A DNA stretch of 42,151 bases from Bdellovibrionales bacterium (GCA_021731045.1 JAKFYE010000030.1:1-42151); one strand, 5' to 3'; positions 33,377-42,151 are shown, counted from the stretch's first letter. A program made the numbers and translations. The notes: generated by a model not told the origin, from the letters alone.

Positions 33377-35095
33377 ATGAAAACTTATGTTTGCGCAAAG
33401 CGCAATGCTTGTTGCACACTCAAAGTACAAAATGCACGAATGAGCTTCATTGTTATAAGCGGTTATGCACTGTCTTTGTTTGTGGTTGTTTTCAAAATTT
33501 TTATTTTGCCAGCGTCTCAAGATAAAAAATCCGACCCCACTCAAGGTTCAAAAATTATTTTCTTTTTTGCCACACTGCTGCTGCTTTTTTCACTCGTGCC
33601 TCGTGCGATTTATATGTCTGCAACAACGATGGAGTCGTTTTTATTTGAAGAAATTGGCGCGTCTATTGTTTATATTTCAAAACTTTTCAATAACGAGAAA
33701 ACCTATTCAGGTGCCACACAAATTGTGTATGCATTAATTTTTGATCGATGGCGCTCACTCGTCGGCTTTTCTGTATTTTCGTCGCGAGCTCTTTCGGCTA
33801 TCATTGGCGTTTTAGGTATATTGCTCTACTATCTAAGTTTTAAAAAAATTTTTAATAAAAATGTTGCGCTACTGGTCGCTGGCTTAATTTCTTGTGGTCT
33901 TTACTCATCATTTTTCTCTCGTATAGCGATTGAAACTGGATGGGCTCTTACTGTTTTTGCCTTGAATCTTTATATTTATTCAAAAATCCAATGTGGGCAA
34001 CTGAGCCGACTTAAGTATTTTCTTTTAGGTATAACTGTTGCGCTTGGTTTGTTTACATATCCTGGTTACACAGTTGGGATCGTATGCTTAATTCCGGGCG
34101 TGCTTATTGCCACACTCTATAATAATCGAGACTCTTTTAAAAACTCACGAAGACTAATTTTTCAACATGCTATTTTTTTCTGTATAGGGCTCTTGAGTCT
34201 TTTGATTCCAATTATAATTTTTCACTATCAAAATCAATCTCATGCGCCGTTTTTATTTGGCGGTGGTGTTTTAAAAAATGTGAATGTCTCTTATTTAGAT
34301 TCTGTACTTATTCAGTTTAAAGATATTTTTTTTCTGGGTCAGTCCTATTATCTTCCATTTACTAACTGCAGTTTTGTAGAGTCGAGTTTGTGGGGGTTTT
34401 TTTGTATTGGTGTTTGGAACCTCGTTATTCAAAAAAAGAACTCTTTTGGAATAGCTTTTTTAATCATGTTACTCGTGTTGCCATTTGGAGTTGCATTAGC
34501 CTTAAACTATCCCGGAATGCGAAGAGGGGTCATGTTTCTAGCCCCGTTTTACCTTTTTTGCGGTGTGGGTTTTTCAGGTTACATTGAGTCTTCTCAATAT
34601 CTGACGACGACGCTAAAAAAAGGGGCCACATACATTGTCGCCTTGATGGTTGTTCTCCATCTCTTTTTTATTCAACTGATGACTCTGGCGGGATCTGTTG
34701 ACATGAGACCCTATTCTCATGTGAATGACATTGTTCTAGAAAATGAATTTAAGAAAAATCTTGAACTCTACCATGTTGTTTTAATATTAGATCGCCTAAC
34801 AGACTTTGATTTAGATTACATAAAACACACGGTTTTTTTATTAAATGCATATGAACACCCGGCTTTCGACTTACGACAATCACTGAGTGTTTACCCTTCT
34901 AGTCGCGAAATTGTACTTAACCCCGACCGCCCCAATCTTATCATCAGCAATGACATCAAAAATTTACTTCGTTACAATGATAACGACAGATACTGCCTTC
35001 GTAACATTCGAACCATGAAGACAAAATTTTACGAGTTCTACTCAGCAGAGTTAAATTTTAAGACCAGTGATTATTGTCTTAGGACATCAAATTAA
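33377..35095 (+). CDS. integral membrane GT-C-like glycosyltransferase
   Basis: About 572 residues from ATG 33377 (MKTYVC); ATG 33440 is equally possible, while an upstream TTG at 33308 would run into the divergent promoter. Around ten hydrophobic helices are visible. After the first helices a segment ATTMESFLFEEIGASIVY fits the acidic loop of GT-C enzymes, and SGATQIVYAL ... FSSRALSAI follows as in PMT/ArnT-like families. The soluble C-terminal part (residues of about 460-570) may be periplasmic. It probably uses a polyprenyl-phosphate sugar to modify lipid or protein; substrate is unknown. A terminator follows directly. Confidence 0.65.
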   Translation: MKTYVCAKRNACCTLKVQNARMSFIVISGYALSLFVVVFKIFILPASQDKKSDPTQGSKIIFFFATLLLLFSLVPRAIYMSATTMESFLFEEIGASIVYISKLFNNEKTYSGATQIVYALIFDRWRSLVGFSVFSSRALSAIIGVLGILLYYLSFKKIFNKNVALLVAGLISCGLYSSFFSRIAIETGWALTVFALNLYIYSKIQCGQLSRLKYFLLGITVALGLFTYPGYTVGIVCLIPGVLIATLYNNRDSFKNSRRLIFQHAIFFCIGLLSLLIPIIIFHYQNQSHAPFLFGGGVLKNVNVSYLDSVLIQFKDIFFLGQSYYLPFTNCSFVESSLWGFFCIGVWNLVIQKKNSFGIAFLIMLLVLPFGVALALNYPGMRRGVMFLAPFYLFCGVGFSGYIESSQYLTTTLKKGATYIVALMVVLHLFFIQLMTLAGSVDMRPYSHVNDIVLENEFKKNLELYHVVLILDRLTDFDLDYIKHTVFLLNAYEHPAFDLRQSLSVYPSSREIVLNPDRPNLIISNDIKNLLRYNDNDRYCLRNIRTMKTKFYEFYSAELNFKTSDYCLRTSN

Positions 35096-35124
35096 GCCAA
35101 AGTGGTTCAACCACCACTTTGGCT
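35095..35124. terminator. bidirectional terminator hairpin
   Basis: A perfect 12-base stem, AGCCAAAGTGGT (35095-35106) with ACCACTTTGGCT (35113-35124), loop TCAACC. It lies exactly between the convergent glycosyltransferase and the large lipoprotein gene and can end both transcripts. Confidence 0.75.
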
Positions 35125-35131
35125 CCATATA

Positions 35132-37933
35132 TTACTGAACTTCTCGAGAGAAATATTTTAGCCAATTTTCTGTCGAGCGATAAAAACACATCGGCTTATC
35201 TGAACTATTAATGAGAAGAGCTGCGTGCAATCCAGCATAAGAAGTGTAACTTCCCCCACCCGTATTTGCGTCAACCATTTCAGTCGTCCAACTTGAAGCT
35301 GTTGAGGCTTTGCTAGACAAAGCTAACCCTTGATTTGCGCCTGAGTAATAGGACACCCATTTTGTTCCGTCAGTCGCTAGTTCAATTTGTGGTCTCTGTG
35401 AAACTGTTATAGTCGAGCCAACACCAACTATGCTTTCACTTGCGAAGGCATTTGATGTAATGGTCGATGCAACACTGACGCTTAACGTAGAGTACACATG
35501 GCGAATTTGATAAGCCGTCGCATCGAAGTGAACAATCGATGGAATATTCGACGAACTCAAGGCCAAATCTGTACCTTCTCCACGAATATTCGCGCCCGCA
35601 TCAAGAGCTCGACATGTCCATGTTGAACTACTCAAGCTCGTGCTTGTAATGGCCTCGGTCGCGACAGCAATAAAGAGACTCGAATCCCGTTGATACACGA
35701 TCACTGGAATTCCGTCTGATGTTAGTTTTAACGACGCGTACTTACCTGCATCGACTGTCTTACTACATCCTGAACCTAAATCTGTACCTGAAGATGGCCA
35801 CATACCATCAACGCTGATCTTCTTCCAACCTTTACCCGGTATATATCGAGCAAATTTTAATCCGGTATCTGTGGTGTTTGTTGTTATACCCATGTTGTAA
35901 TAGGCAATCCCAATTGACGTACCACTGGTCACCGCACTCGGATACAGACCTGTAGAAGCAGAGGTATCGTCTACTGTTAGAATAGAAAAATTTGCGCCGT
36001 TATTGCCCGTTCTTGCCACCTGTAGATTTGCCTCTTGTGGTAGAGCATTATAGAACGCAATAACTGGCTGATTATTTGAGTCGTAGGCTAGTGATGGATT
36101 TGTGCCGACGAGAGTGTTAGCTACAGATTCAACATAGTTAACGACGTTTACCATCGAGAAAATTGGATTTGTTGCGGTTCCGCCACGGGCACCGTAATAC
36201 AATTTTGAATCGCCCGCAGTGGTATCTGAGTACATGAATGCATATCCCACTGTACCATTTGATGCTTTAGCCGCAGAGATTAACGGAATTGCAGTACCCG
36301 TCGCAAAGTTTGCAGTTTGATCAATCAAATCCATCGCAAATGGGTTTAGACCTGTCGGTACAGCATCGACTGTCGATCCACTCGCCATAATAATATCGTT
36401 ACCTGTGGATAAACCGTTCGCACCAGGAAGTCGCGCATACGACATATACATCACGTCGTTCGTGTCGTTATAGGCTCCGCCCACGCCCTCAGCAGCGAAA
36501 GTATTGGCTTCAATCGTGGTACCTGATGTCCAAGCGCCACCGAATCCTTTACGACTAAACATTGTAAGCGCAACGCCTCGTACATAATAAAGTAAGTCGG
36601 CAGTATCTGACGTCGTTACAAACAATCTAAAACCGCCTGACCCGTCGTTAGCAGTGCCAGATACGAGCGCTCCCCAAGGGTTTCCTGCAGCGGTAGACTG
36701 TGCTGAACTCAGTGCACTTGGAGTTGTGCCAGACATAAATGCTGTTGCCGTGGTAGCAAAAATTCCTAATTCAACTTTGCCATCTGGTCGACACGCAACA
36801 TCTGTGCGAATACCAGAAACTGCTCCCGGCGAGGTGGTAAAACAAGTGGCGGCTCCCGCATTACAACTTGAGGTGGACGCGGCCGCAGCGCCTAGTAAAT
36901 AATTTGTAAAACTCCCCGCGCCTGTTGTTTGCGACAAAGTTGCAATTGAAAGAACAGGGTTTTGTGCCGCAGCGGCTGCACCCGTTACGTTACTAAATGA
37001 AATTGCAATATATTGGGTACCGCTAATAGTACAAATCGCCATGCCTGACTGCTGCGTTCCTGTTCCAGCAACTGTAACGGTGCCTGCACCTGTTGCAATT
37101 GTTGTGATATTTGTTTCAGTCCAGCTGCCGACTGAGTTTCTATATAAATATTTTTGATAACTATTTGCAGTGGTCGTTTGTGCGTACCACGCGTAAGTGA
37201 CATGAAGATTATCGCTTGAGTCGATTCCAAGTTTAAGACCTTTAATCGGATCTATCGCTGCGACAGCCACGTTAGTGGTCGCAACTGCAGTCGAGTAAGA
37301 AGCAGCGACACTGATTGTCCAATTGCCCGAGGAATCGCGTTCGGCAATGCGCACTTGTTTATAACCACTTGTGGTATTTGCGCTTGCTCCATAGACGTAT
37401 GCTATGACCGGTAAACCTGTTGACTTAAATGCCAACCCAAGAATGTTAGCCGTTGATCCACCAGCAGCGTTTGGAGCGCCCACGCAAAACGAGTTAGCAG
37501 TTCCACACGCAATGGCTCCCGTCGTGCTGTAGTTAACGTCGACAACTTCGATTGTCCAGTTTCCGTAACTATCTACATACGCATATTTAAGAGCACCCAT
37601 GGTGCCGCCAACAGTGCCACCGCCTGCATAAGAGCTTTTATCGTAATACACAACCGCCGGCAACGGTGTGTAAGATCCATCAGAATTCAAAAGTCCTTTT
37701 GGATTAAGTGCTAAATCGTTTGGTCCGCCCGTCATATCGTTAAACGTTAACGATGGACCAGTTGTCACAACTTTTTTTACATCAGTTGTAGTGGTGGAGG
37801 TGGAAGAGCCAGAGCCTGACCCTGAACCCGATCCAGCGCTTGAAGCACCTGATACCGAGCCCTCTTCACATGCGATTAGACTCAATAGCAAGATTGCACT
37901 CACGACTTGTTTAAAAATTCCCTTATTGCTCAC
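35132..37933 (-). CDS. large outer-membrane lipoprotein with propeller-like repeats
   Basis: 933 residues. Signal VSAILLLSLIAC has the lipobox at Cys22, followed by a flexible Gly/Ser linker (GSGSGSGSGSS). The body repeats a strand pattern of the type YVDSYGNWTIEVVD, IAERDSSGNWTIS and VYQRDSSLFIAV about every 60-80 residues, which suggests beta-propeller blades like those of sialidase or VCBS-type surface proteins. No catalytic Asp-box set was confirmed. Start GTG at 37931-37933 with AGGAGG four bases upstream. It starts 8 bases after the barrel gene 37942-38937, so the two are cotranscribed and may form a surface complex. Confidence 0.65.
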   Translation of the reverse strand: MSNKGIFKQVVSAILLLSLIACEEGSVSGASSAGSGSGSGSGSSTSTTTTDVKKVVTTGPSLTFNDMTGGPNDLALNPKGLLNSDGSYTPLPAVVYYDKSSYAGGGTVGGTMGALKYAYVDSYGNWTIEVVDVNYSTTGAIACGTANSFCVGAPNAAGGSTANILGLAFKSTGLPVIAYVYGASANTTSGYKQVRIAERDSSGNWTISVAASYSTAVATTNVAVAAIDPIKGLKLGIDSSDNLHVTYAWYAQTTTANSYQKYLYRNSVGSWTETNITTIATGAGTVTVAGTGTQQSGMAICTISGTQYIAISFSNVTGAAAAAQNPVLSIATLSQTTGAGSFTNYLLGAAAASTSSCNAGAATCFTTSPGAVSGIRTDVACRPDGKVELGIFATTATAFMSGTTPSALSSAQSTAAGNPWGALVSGTANDGSGGFRLFVTTSDTADLLYYVRGVALTMFSRKGFGGAWTSGTTIEANTFAAEGVGGAYNDTNDVMYMSYARLPGANGLSTGNDIIMASGSTVDAVPTGLNPFAMDLIDQTANFATGTAIPLISAAKASNGTVGYAFMYSDTTAGDSKLYYGARGGTATNPIFSMVNVVNYVESVANTLVGTNPSLAYDSNNQPVIAFYNALPQEANLQVARTGNNGANFSILTVDDTSASTGLYPSAVTSGTSIGIAYYNMGITTNTTDTGLKFARYIPGKGWKKISVDGMWPSSGTDLGSGCSKTVDAGKYASLKLTSDGIPVIVYQRDSSLFIAVATEAITSTSLSSSTWTCRALDAGANIRGEGTDLALSSSNIPSIVHFDATAYQIRHVYSTLSVSVASTITSNAFASESIVGVGSTITVSQRPQIELATDGTKWVSYYSGANQGLALSSKASTASSWTTEMVDANTGGGSYTSYAGLHAALLINSSDKPMCFYRSTENWLKYFSREVQ

Positions 37934-37941
37934 GTTTCCTC

Positions 37942-38937
37942 CTAAAACTTAATTCTTAATTCAATTGGTACTGTTATATTGGTAAAATTCTCAGTGGCAT
38001 CAGAAACTCCTCTTCCTGAGGTTCCTGTACTTGTCCCTGAAAACTTCGTAATGTCATATTTGCCGATAACGCCTAAACCAAAATCTAAATCATCTGTATA
38101 CTGGTAAATAAATTTGTACGAAAGCACGGATGATAATCCAAAACTGTACTGACCCGTAATCGTGTTGATTTCTCTAAATGCATTTGGAAAACCCAGAGAA
38201 AAATCGAGCTCACCAAATGTTTTAGCACCGTAACCATGTGTAAGTCCCAAAAGTAGCATCGGGCCCGAAAGCTGCGCACCCGCAGACACCACTGGTGTTA
38301 TTCGAGTTGTTTCTCTGTTTTCATAATAATAACCTAGACCAAAACTATAGTACGCTTCTGTGGGGTTTACTTTTTCACGCAATAAAAAACCAACTTCGGT
38401 TCGAGTATGTATTTGCTCAAATGCATTTGGCGTTACGCCAGACGCATCTTGGTGTTTTACTGTATAGTTTTGATAGCTTGCAAAAAGTGTTATTGGATTT
38501 TCAGATAATCCATAACTCATTTTGCCACCGTAATTTGTTCCAAGTGTTTTCGGTGACTTCGCGCTCATTCCAGTGCCGGCAACTTCACTCCACATCATTG
38601 AGGATCCGCCATTGAACATTATGTTTAACCCAGGATAGGTTCTTGGATCGAGGCTTGGAGTTGGGGAAGGCGCTAGACCTACGGCAGGAGTTTGAGCAGA
38701 GCCTGTCGCTGGAGTTGGCATTGGAGCTAACTCAGAAGTTGGCGCTGGTGCTTCTACACTTTTTTCTTTGCTTGAGCTCTCATTTTGAACTTCTTCTTTA
38801 GCTTTTTCGGTAGCTTTTGCTGTTGAAGTTGGCTTTTCAACCTGACTCTTGCTTTTATTTTTCTTTTCTTGGGCTCCAGATATCTCTGCAGTCAATAAAA
38901 GTAACAATGCGGTGGTAAATATAAAAATGTTTCTCAT
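37942..38937 (-). CDS. outer-membrane barrel protein with Lys/Pro-rich linker
   Basis: 331 residues from ATG 38935-38937; a GTG 18 bases upstream is in frame but less likely. Signal RNIFIFTTALLLLLTAEISGA is followed by about 70 low-complexity residues, first Lys/Glu/Ser rich and then Pro/Ala rich (APAPTSELAPMPTPATG). The C-terminal 220 residues look like a barrel (NIMFNGGSSMMW ... SFGLGYYYENRETT ... FTNITVPIELRIKF, ending in Phe). The linker could cross the periplasm or bind peptidoglycan. It leads the two-gene unit with the large lipoprotein. Confidence 0.65.
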   Translation of the reverse strand: MRNIFIFTTALLLLLTAEISGAQEKKNKSKSQVEKPTSTAKATEKAKEEVQNESSSKEKSVEAPAPTSELAPMPTPATGSAQTPAVGLAPSPTPSLDPRTYPGLNIMFNGGSSMMWSEVAGTGMSAKSPKTLGTNYGGKMSYGLSENPITLFASYQNYTVKHQDASGVTPNAFEQIHTRTEVGFLLREKVNPTEAYYSFGLGYYYENRETTRITPVVSAGAQLSGPMLLLGLTHGYGAKTFGELDFSLGFPNAFREINTITGQYSFGLSSVLSYKFIYQYTDDLDFGLGVIGKYDITKFSGTSTGTSGRGVSDATENFTNITVPIELRIKF

Positions 38938-39097
38938 GCTGCGGCCGCTCCACACCCAATGGTTAAGAATGTTAATACTGCTTGGGTAGGATTATCGTAT
39001 TGTTAATTTTGAAATAATAATACTGGGCCATAAGCCAGTTTTAGATCATTACTTAGTTAGCGACTAGATATTCGGCTAGTTGTCACTTTCAAAAAGT

Positions 39098-39230
39098 AGG
39101 TCTGTTGAAAAAGGGCCATCTGCCTCATCTGCGCTGTCGTCAGTCACTCTGGCGTACAGTAAGTACGCCGCCGCTCCCTCCTCGGCACATCTGAGAAATC
39201 GGACCCTTTTTGAACAGACCTCATTTATAC
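39098..39230 (+). repeat. dispersed repeat, copy A, with terminal inverted repeats
   Basis: The element starts AGGTCTGTTGAAAAAGGGCC (39098-39117) and ends GGACCCTTTTTGAACAGACCT (39201-39221 region), an inverted pair of about 20 bases with two differences, so the 124 bases can form one long hairpin. Bases 39162-39230 match copy B (5970-6038, minus strand) at 59 of 69 positions. A short frame of 71 codons at 39080-39292 runs through it and should not be annotated as a gene. Confidence 0.8.
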
Positions 39231-39262
39231 TTTCGTGGGTTATTCAACAGGCTCAAGCGTTT

Positions 39263-40873
39263 TTAAAACGAAAGTGTCTTCAAAACACTTGATACATAGT
39301 CCAAAAGCCAACGATGTCTGGAGTCTGGGTTTTGCAACACTTCTTTATAAACTTGAAGTAGAATTTCACGGCATCGCTCTTTTTGTCCTTGCTGATAGAG
39401 CGTTTGAGCATAATTAATTCGCAATTCATAAGTTAAATTTGGACGCTCGGCTGTGCTTATAGCTAACTCATACAATTGAATCGCTTGATTTAAATTAAAA
39501 CCCTTGTAGGAGCGATCCACAAAAATATTTGCAAGGTTATTAATTGATTTAAGTTTTAACTCAGTCTCGACTTCAAGCTTCAATACATGGCTGTATTGAA
39601 CTATTGCATCTTCATATTGTTTTCTGGTGTGGTATTCGAGGCCTAAGGCGTTCCTCGCTAATATGTTGTCTGGGTTTTTTAATACAGCATCTTGCCATAA
39701 ACTTAAGTTTGTCTTCCATACCTTTGATCTTTCATATGAACCCCATGCTAAGGGTACAAACATAATTATTATGATGGACCATAAAATTTTTGGATGCCGT
39801 TCAAATTTTAAGAACGAGCCTAAAATATCAAATAAACAAAAAGTGAAACCTATAATAGGCAAGTACATGTACCTATCATTTGCAAAATTCGCTCGAGGGA
39901 TAATATGAAGAATTGGCAACAAAAAAACAACAACTGCTGTAAGAAATATTTTTGATGCTTTTAAGTCTTTTCTAAAAATTAAATATCCTAACACTCCAAA
40001 TATAAAAATAGCTCCTATACTTTGAAAGTAACCCCCACCTGACGGATCCCAAAACGGATACATCGCTGACAATGAGGTCGGCCAAAAATACTTTTGAATG
40101 TAGAACCAGAGTGCCCCCGCTGCTAATGGCGGGATCATCAACACTCGTTCAAACATAAACAGACTTTCTGATATGCCAGGAGTTGAGTAATCATATGAAA
40201 TAACTCGTATGTAGCCAAAGATAAGGACCGCCATAAATAGTGGCGCCAACTGCAGCAATGATTTTTTTAATTTTTTTGAGCCACTCATGCGGTCAATGAC
40301 TAAAAAAACAAGCGGTAAAAGTATCGCCGTTGTTTTAGCTAATATTGATAAGAAATAAAAAGCATAAGAAAAAATAAGGTGCTGTTTTTTTTTGGTTTCA
40401 ATAAAGTACAAATATATTAGGACAGAACATAAAGTAAACAGTCCTGACAAAAGACTTTTTCTTTCAGAAACCCATACAACAGCTTCTGTTTGCAAGGGAT
40501 GTATTGCAAAAATCAGCGCAACGGTGAGCGCAAAGACCACAGATTGTTTAAGTTTACGAATAATTAAATAGACCAAAGTAATATTTAAAAGATGAAGCAC
40601 TAGATTTGTCGCATGGAGAGCCTGAGCGTTTTCTCCCCATAGATTAACATCAATCCAATAGCTCATAATTGTCAGCGGAAGGTAGTCGCCATGATAATAA
40701 GAAGAAAAACTAACTTTTATCGCCTGCCAAAAAGGCATTTTTAAAATGTCGTTTCGCAAGATAAAAACGTCGTCATCCCAGTACACGAGCTCAGCAAAAA
40801 ACGACTGGTGAAACACACAAACAGTTAGCGCCAAAAGAATAAGAAGTGGCCATAGCGGTCTTATTCTAGGCAT
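39263..40873 (-). CDS. TMTC-like membrane protein with TPR tail
   Basis: 536 residues. About ten membrane helices form a GT-C-like domain with WDDDVFILRND near residue 32, the acidic loop of this fold, and IHPLQTEAVVWVSERKSLL near 123, the typical segment of bacterial relatives of TMTC proteins (O-mannosyltransferase-like). The C-terminal 140 residues carry tetratricopeptide repeats (NALGLEYHTRKQYEDAIVQY and NYAQTLYQQGQKERC, split at about 20 each) ahead of a final helix. ATG at 40871-40873. Substrate unknown; a protein or lipid glycosylation role is inferred from family. Confidence 0.75.
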   Translation of the reverse strand: MPRIRPLWPLLILLALTVCVFHQSFFAELVYWDDDVFILRNDILKMPFWQAIKVSFSSYYHGDYLPLTIMSYWIDVNLWGENAQALHATNLVLHLLNITLVYLIIRKLKQSVVFALTVALIFAIHPLQTEAVVWVSERKSLLSGLFTLCSVLIYLYFIETKKKQHLIFSYAFYFLSILAKTTAILLPLVFLVIDRMSGSKKLKKSLLQLAPLFMAVLIFGYIRVISYDYSTPGISESLFMFERVLMIPPLAAGALWFYIQKYFWPTSLSAMYPFWDPSGGGYFQSIGAIFIFGVLGYLIFRKDLKASKIFLTAVVVFLLPILHIIPRANFANDRYMYLPIIGFTFCLFDILGSFLKFERHPKILWSIIIIMFVPLAWGSYERSKVWKTNLSLWQDAVLKNPDNILARNALGLEYHTRKQYEDAIVQYSHVLKLEVETELKLKSINNLANIFVDRSYKGFNLNQAIQLYELAISTAERPNLTYELRINYAQTLYQQGQKERCREILLQVYKEVLQNPDSRHRWLLDYVSSVLKTLSF

Positions 40874-40895
40874 TTAAGGTTCCTATGGAATAAAA

Positions 40896-40972
40896 TGGTG
40901 CGCCCGAGAGGATTCGAACCTCTGACCACCAGATTCGTAGTCTGGTACTCTATCCAGCTGAGCTACGGGCGC
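40896..40972 (-). tRNA. tRNA-Arg (ACG)
   Basis: Minus strand: GCGCCCG acceptor strand from 40972, D arm TAGCTCAGCTGGATAGAG, anticodon stem CCAGA and loop CTACGAA with anticodon ACG, T arm GGTTCGAATCC, and CGGGCGC-A-CCA with CCA encoded. Anticodon ACG would be edited to ICG for CGN codons. Confidence 0.95.
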
Positions 40973-40990
40973 CCGAAAAGTTGAGGCTGC

Positions 40991-41019
40991 AATGTAGACG
41001 TATCGCACCAGAAAAGCAA
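40991..41019 (-). promoter_or_regulatory. promoter of tRNA-Arg
   Basis: Minus strand TTGCTT (41019-41014), a 17-base spacer and TACATT (40996-40991) lie 18 bases upstream of the tRNA start. Spacing and position fit sigma-70. Confidence 0.6.
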
Positions 41020-41059
41020 GCCATGACATCGACCCGATTTTTAGCTTAATATTGAGAGC

Positions 41060-41650
41060 ATGAACTCTCTTGAATCTTGGCAAAAATCATTTTTAGAGGC
41101 CGCAGACGCGTTAAAGAGCTTTAGTGCAAACACCGAAAGCCTCAAAAAGTGCGAGCAGTTTTCGCAAATGCTCGTGTCCGTTTATAAATCAGGGGGAAAT
41201 GTCTTTTCGTGTGGTAATGGCGGCAGTCATTGTGATGCGATGCACTTCGCTGAAGAAATGACGGGCAAGTACCGTAAAGATCGCAAACCGTTGGGCGCCT
41301 TGGCTCTTGGAGACTCAAGCCACGTCACGTGTGTCTCGAACGATTTTGGATTTGAACATATTTTTTCAAGGCAACTTGAAGGACTCGCACGAAAAGGCGA
41401 TGTGGTTATGGGGCTTTCGACGAGCGGAAACTCTAAAAACATTATCAACGCGTTTACTTCTGCAAAAAAAATAGGCGTTAAGACAATCGGCCTTTTAGGG
41501 CGAGGTGGCGGCCAATTAAAAGAACTGTGCGATCTTGCGATCGTCGTTCCGGGTGAAACCTCCGATCGCATTCAAGAAATGCACATTAAATTGATTCACA
41601 TCGTAATTGAAACAGTCGAGCGCGAGCTGTTTCCAGAAAATTACCGCTAA
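41060..41650 (+). CDS. gmhA: phosphoheptose isomerase (SIS domain)
   Basis: 196 residues, normal length. It converts sedoheptulose 7-phosphate to D-glycero-D-manno-heptose 7-phosphate for the lipopolysaccharide inner core. NVFSCGNGGSHCDAMHFAEE at residues 48-67 is the family signature with the active-site region. GLSTSGNSKNI forms the phosphate-binding SIS loop and VPGETSDRIQEMH carries the catalytic glutamate and histidine of GmhA. ATG at 41060. It is divergent from tRNA-Arg and followed by tRNA-Ser. It shows that the organism makes heptose-containing LPS. Confidence 0.93.
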   Translation: MNSLESWQKSFLEAADALKSFSANTESLKKCEQFSQMLVSVYKSGGNVFSCGNGGSHCDAMHFAEEMTGKYRKDRKPLGALALGDSSHVTCVSNDFGFEHIFSRQLEGLARKGDVVMGLSTSGNSKNIINAFTSAKKIGVKTIGLLGRGGGQLKELCDLAIVVPGETSDRIQEMHIKLIHIVIETVERELFPENYR

Positions 41651-41750
41651 TCTGTCGCATCGCATCTGCTATGAATGCGGGTACTTTGTTGCCACTCCAT
41701 ATGCGAGTATGGCACAAACGTCTTTTGGTAATTTTGATTTTAGCCGTGTT

Positions 41751-41845
41751 GGAGGAGTGGGTGAGTGGCTGAAACCAACAGTTTGCTAAACTGTCGTACG
41801 CGGCTAAACCGTGTACCGCGGGTTCAAATCCCGCCTCCTCCGCCA
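41751..41845 (+). tRNA. tRNA-Ser (GCT)
   Basis: Acceptor GGAGGAG pairs with CTCCTCC, followed by G and an encoded CCA (41843-41845). The anticodon loop TTGCTAA has anticodon GCT. A long variable arm (CGTACGCGGCTAAACCGTGTACCG, read in two halves: CGTACGCGG and CCGTGTACCG) makes it class II, as expected for serine. Total about 95 bases. Confidence 0.95.
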
Positions 41846-42151
41846 TTTTTGAAAGTACAAGTCCCAATCGGGACAAAATTTAAGAAAGTAAAAATAATAA
41901 CAATAACTTAGAGAGAGAAATTCTCTTTGCTCTGTCGAATCTCAAATCACGTTAAATCACGCGAAATAACGGTGTTTGCAAGAGTTTGTAATAAGCGGCT
42001 GTAGTTAGCGTTCTACGGTTCTACGGTTCTACTCACTCGATGGTGGAAGTGTATCCAAAAGTTCAAACATCTTAAATATTTAGCAGCCGAAGTCTGTAGT
42101 TAATAAAGCTTCGAACTCCAAAAGATGAGTATTGTTCACCTTTTGCGAGGC
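41846..42151. other. gene-free stretch after tRNA-Ser
   Basis: The 306 bases to the window end hold no supported gene. Visible: GAGAGAGAAATTCTCTTTGC near 41912 (a small AGAGAAATTCTCT-type palindrome), three tandem TTCTACGG units at 42011-42032 (last incomplete), and a repeated CTGTAGTTA at about 41999 and 42093. The 3' end of a tRNA-Ser is a common integration site, but no recombinase is in view. Confidence 0.4.

Noticed and set aside
39080-39292. A 71-codon open frame through the dispersed repeat
   Set aside because: Its sequence is produced by the repeat itself, it has no ribosome site, and the other copy lacks the same frame.
42011-42032. Tandem TTCTACGG units as a CRISPR or regulatory array
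   Set aside because: Only three 8-base units with no spacers; a short simple repeat.
1-42151. CRISPR array, restriction-modification, toxin-antitoxin or prophage structural genes
   Set aside because: None was found on either strand; the only mobile signals are the recombinase remnants and the short palindromic elements.

Overview
The window reads as a stretch of a Gram-negative chromosome, most probably from Bdellovibrionota (Bdellovibrio or a close relative). This is an inference. It rests on A+T-rich coding sequence, frequent TTG and GTG starts, many lipoproteins and small outer-membrane barrels of no known family, lipobox sequences of the QNC type, chemosensory-style receiver and PilZ proteins, and a short dispersed repeat. 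Most of the window is ordinary housekeeping and envelope sequence. It is interrupted by one decayed mobile island and at least three short palindromic or MITE-like elements.

Layout. 1-6 kb: the end of elbB, a crotonase, a receiver-PilZ protein, a lipoprotein, a large pseudo-receiver protein and a lipase-like hydrolase. 6-10 kb: a SpoIIE-type phosphatase and its operon partner, a conserved cytosolic protein, and two repeat elements. 10-15.2 kb: a tightly packed leucine-catabolism (liu) operon, mccB - methylglutaconyl-CoA hydratase - biotin carboxylase - biotin carrier - HMG-CoA lyase. It should convert methylcrotonyl-CoA to acetoacetate and acetyl-CoA. The usual single MCC alpha chain is split into two genes here. 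15.3-18.5 kb: a pseudouridine synthase, a small secreted protein, a two-part methyltransferase, rnpB (RNase P RNA, minus strand) with its terminator, a palindromic element at the rnpB promoter, and a 28-residue lipopeptide candidate. 18.5-28.6 kb: two guanidino-modifying hydrolases, secreted proteins and lipoproteins, a haem/redox envelope cluster (CxxCH barrel, barrel, cytochrome c lipoprotein, YceI), a possible clan-CD (caspase-like) peptidase and another barrel.

28.7-32.7 kb is the accessory region. Recombinase remnants lie at both ends and tRNA-Asn is at the right end. A short direct repeat links the left remnant to the tRNA 3' end. The cargo is a hybrid histidine kinase, an HPt protein and a GFA-family gene that has been fused in frame to a recombinase tail. 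32.8-42.1 kb: two GT-C-like membrane glycosyltransferases, a 933-residue lipoprotein paired with an outer-membrane barrel, a second copy of the dispersed repeat, tRNA-Arg, gmhA and tRNA-Ser.

I found no CRISPR array, toxin-antitoxin pair or recognisable defence system. The best leads are the tRNA-Asn island with its chimeric gene, the rnpB-proximal palindrome, the dispersed repeat pair, and the redox-barrel and caspase-like genes.
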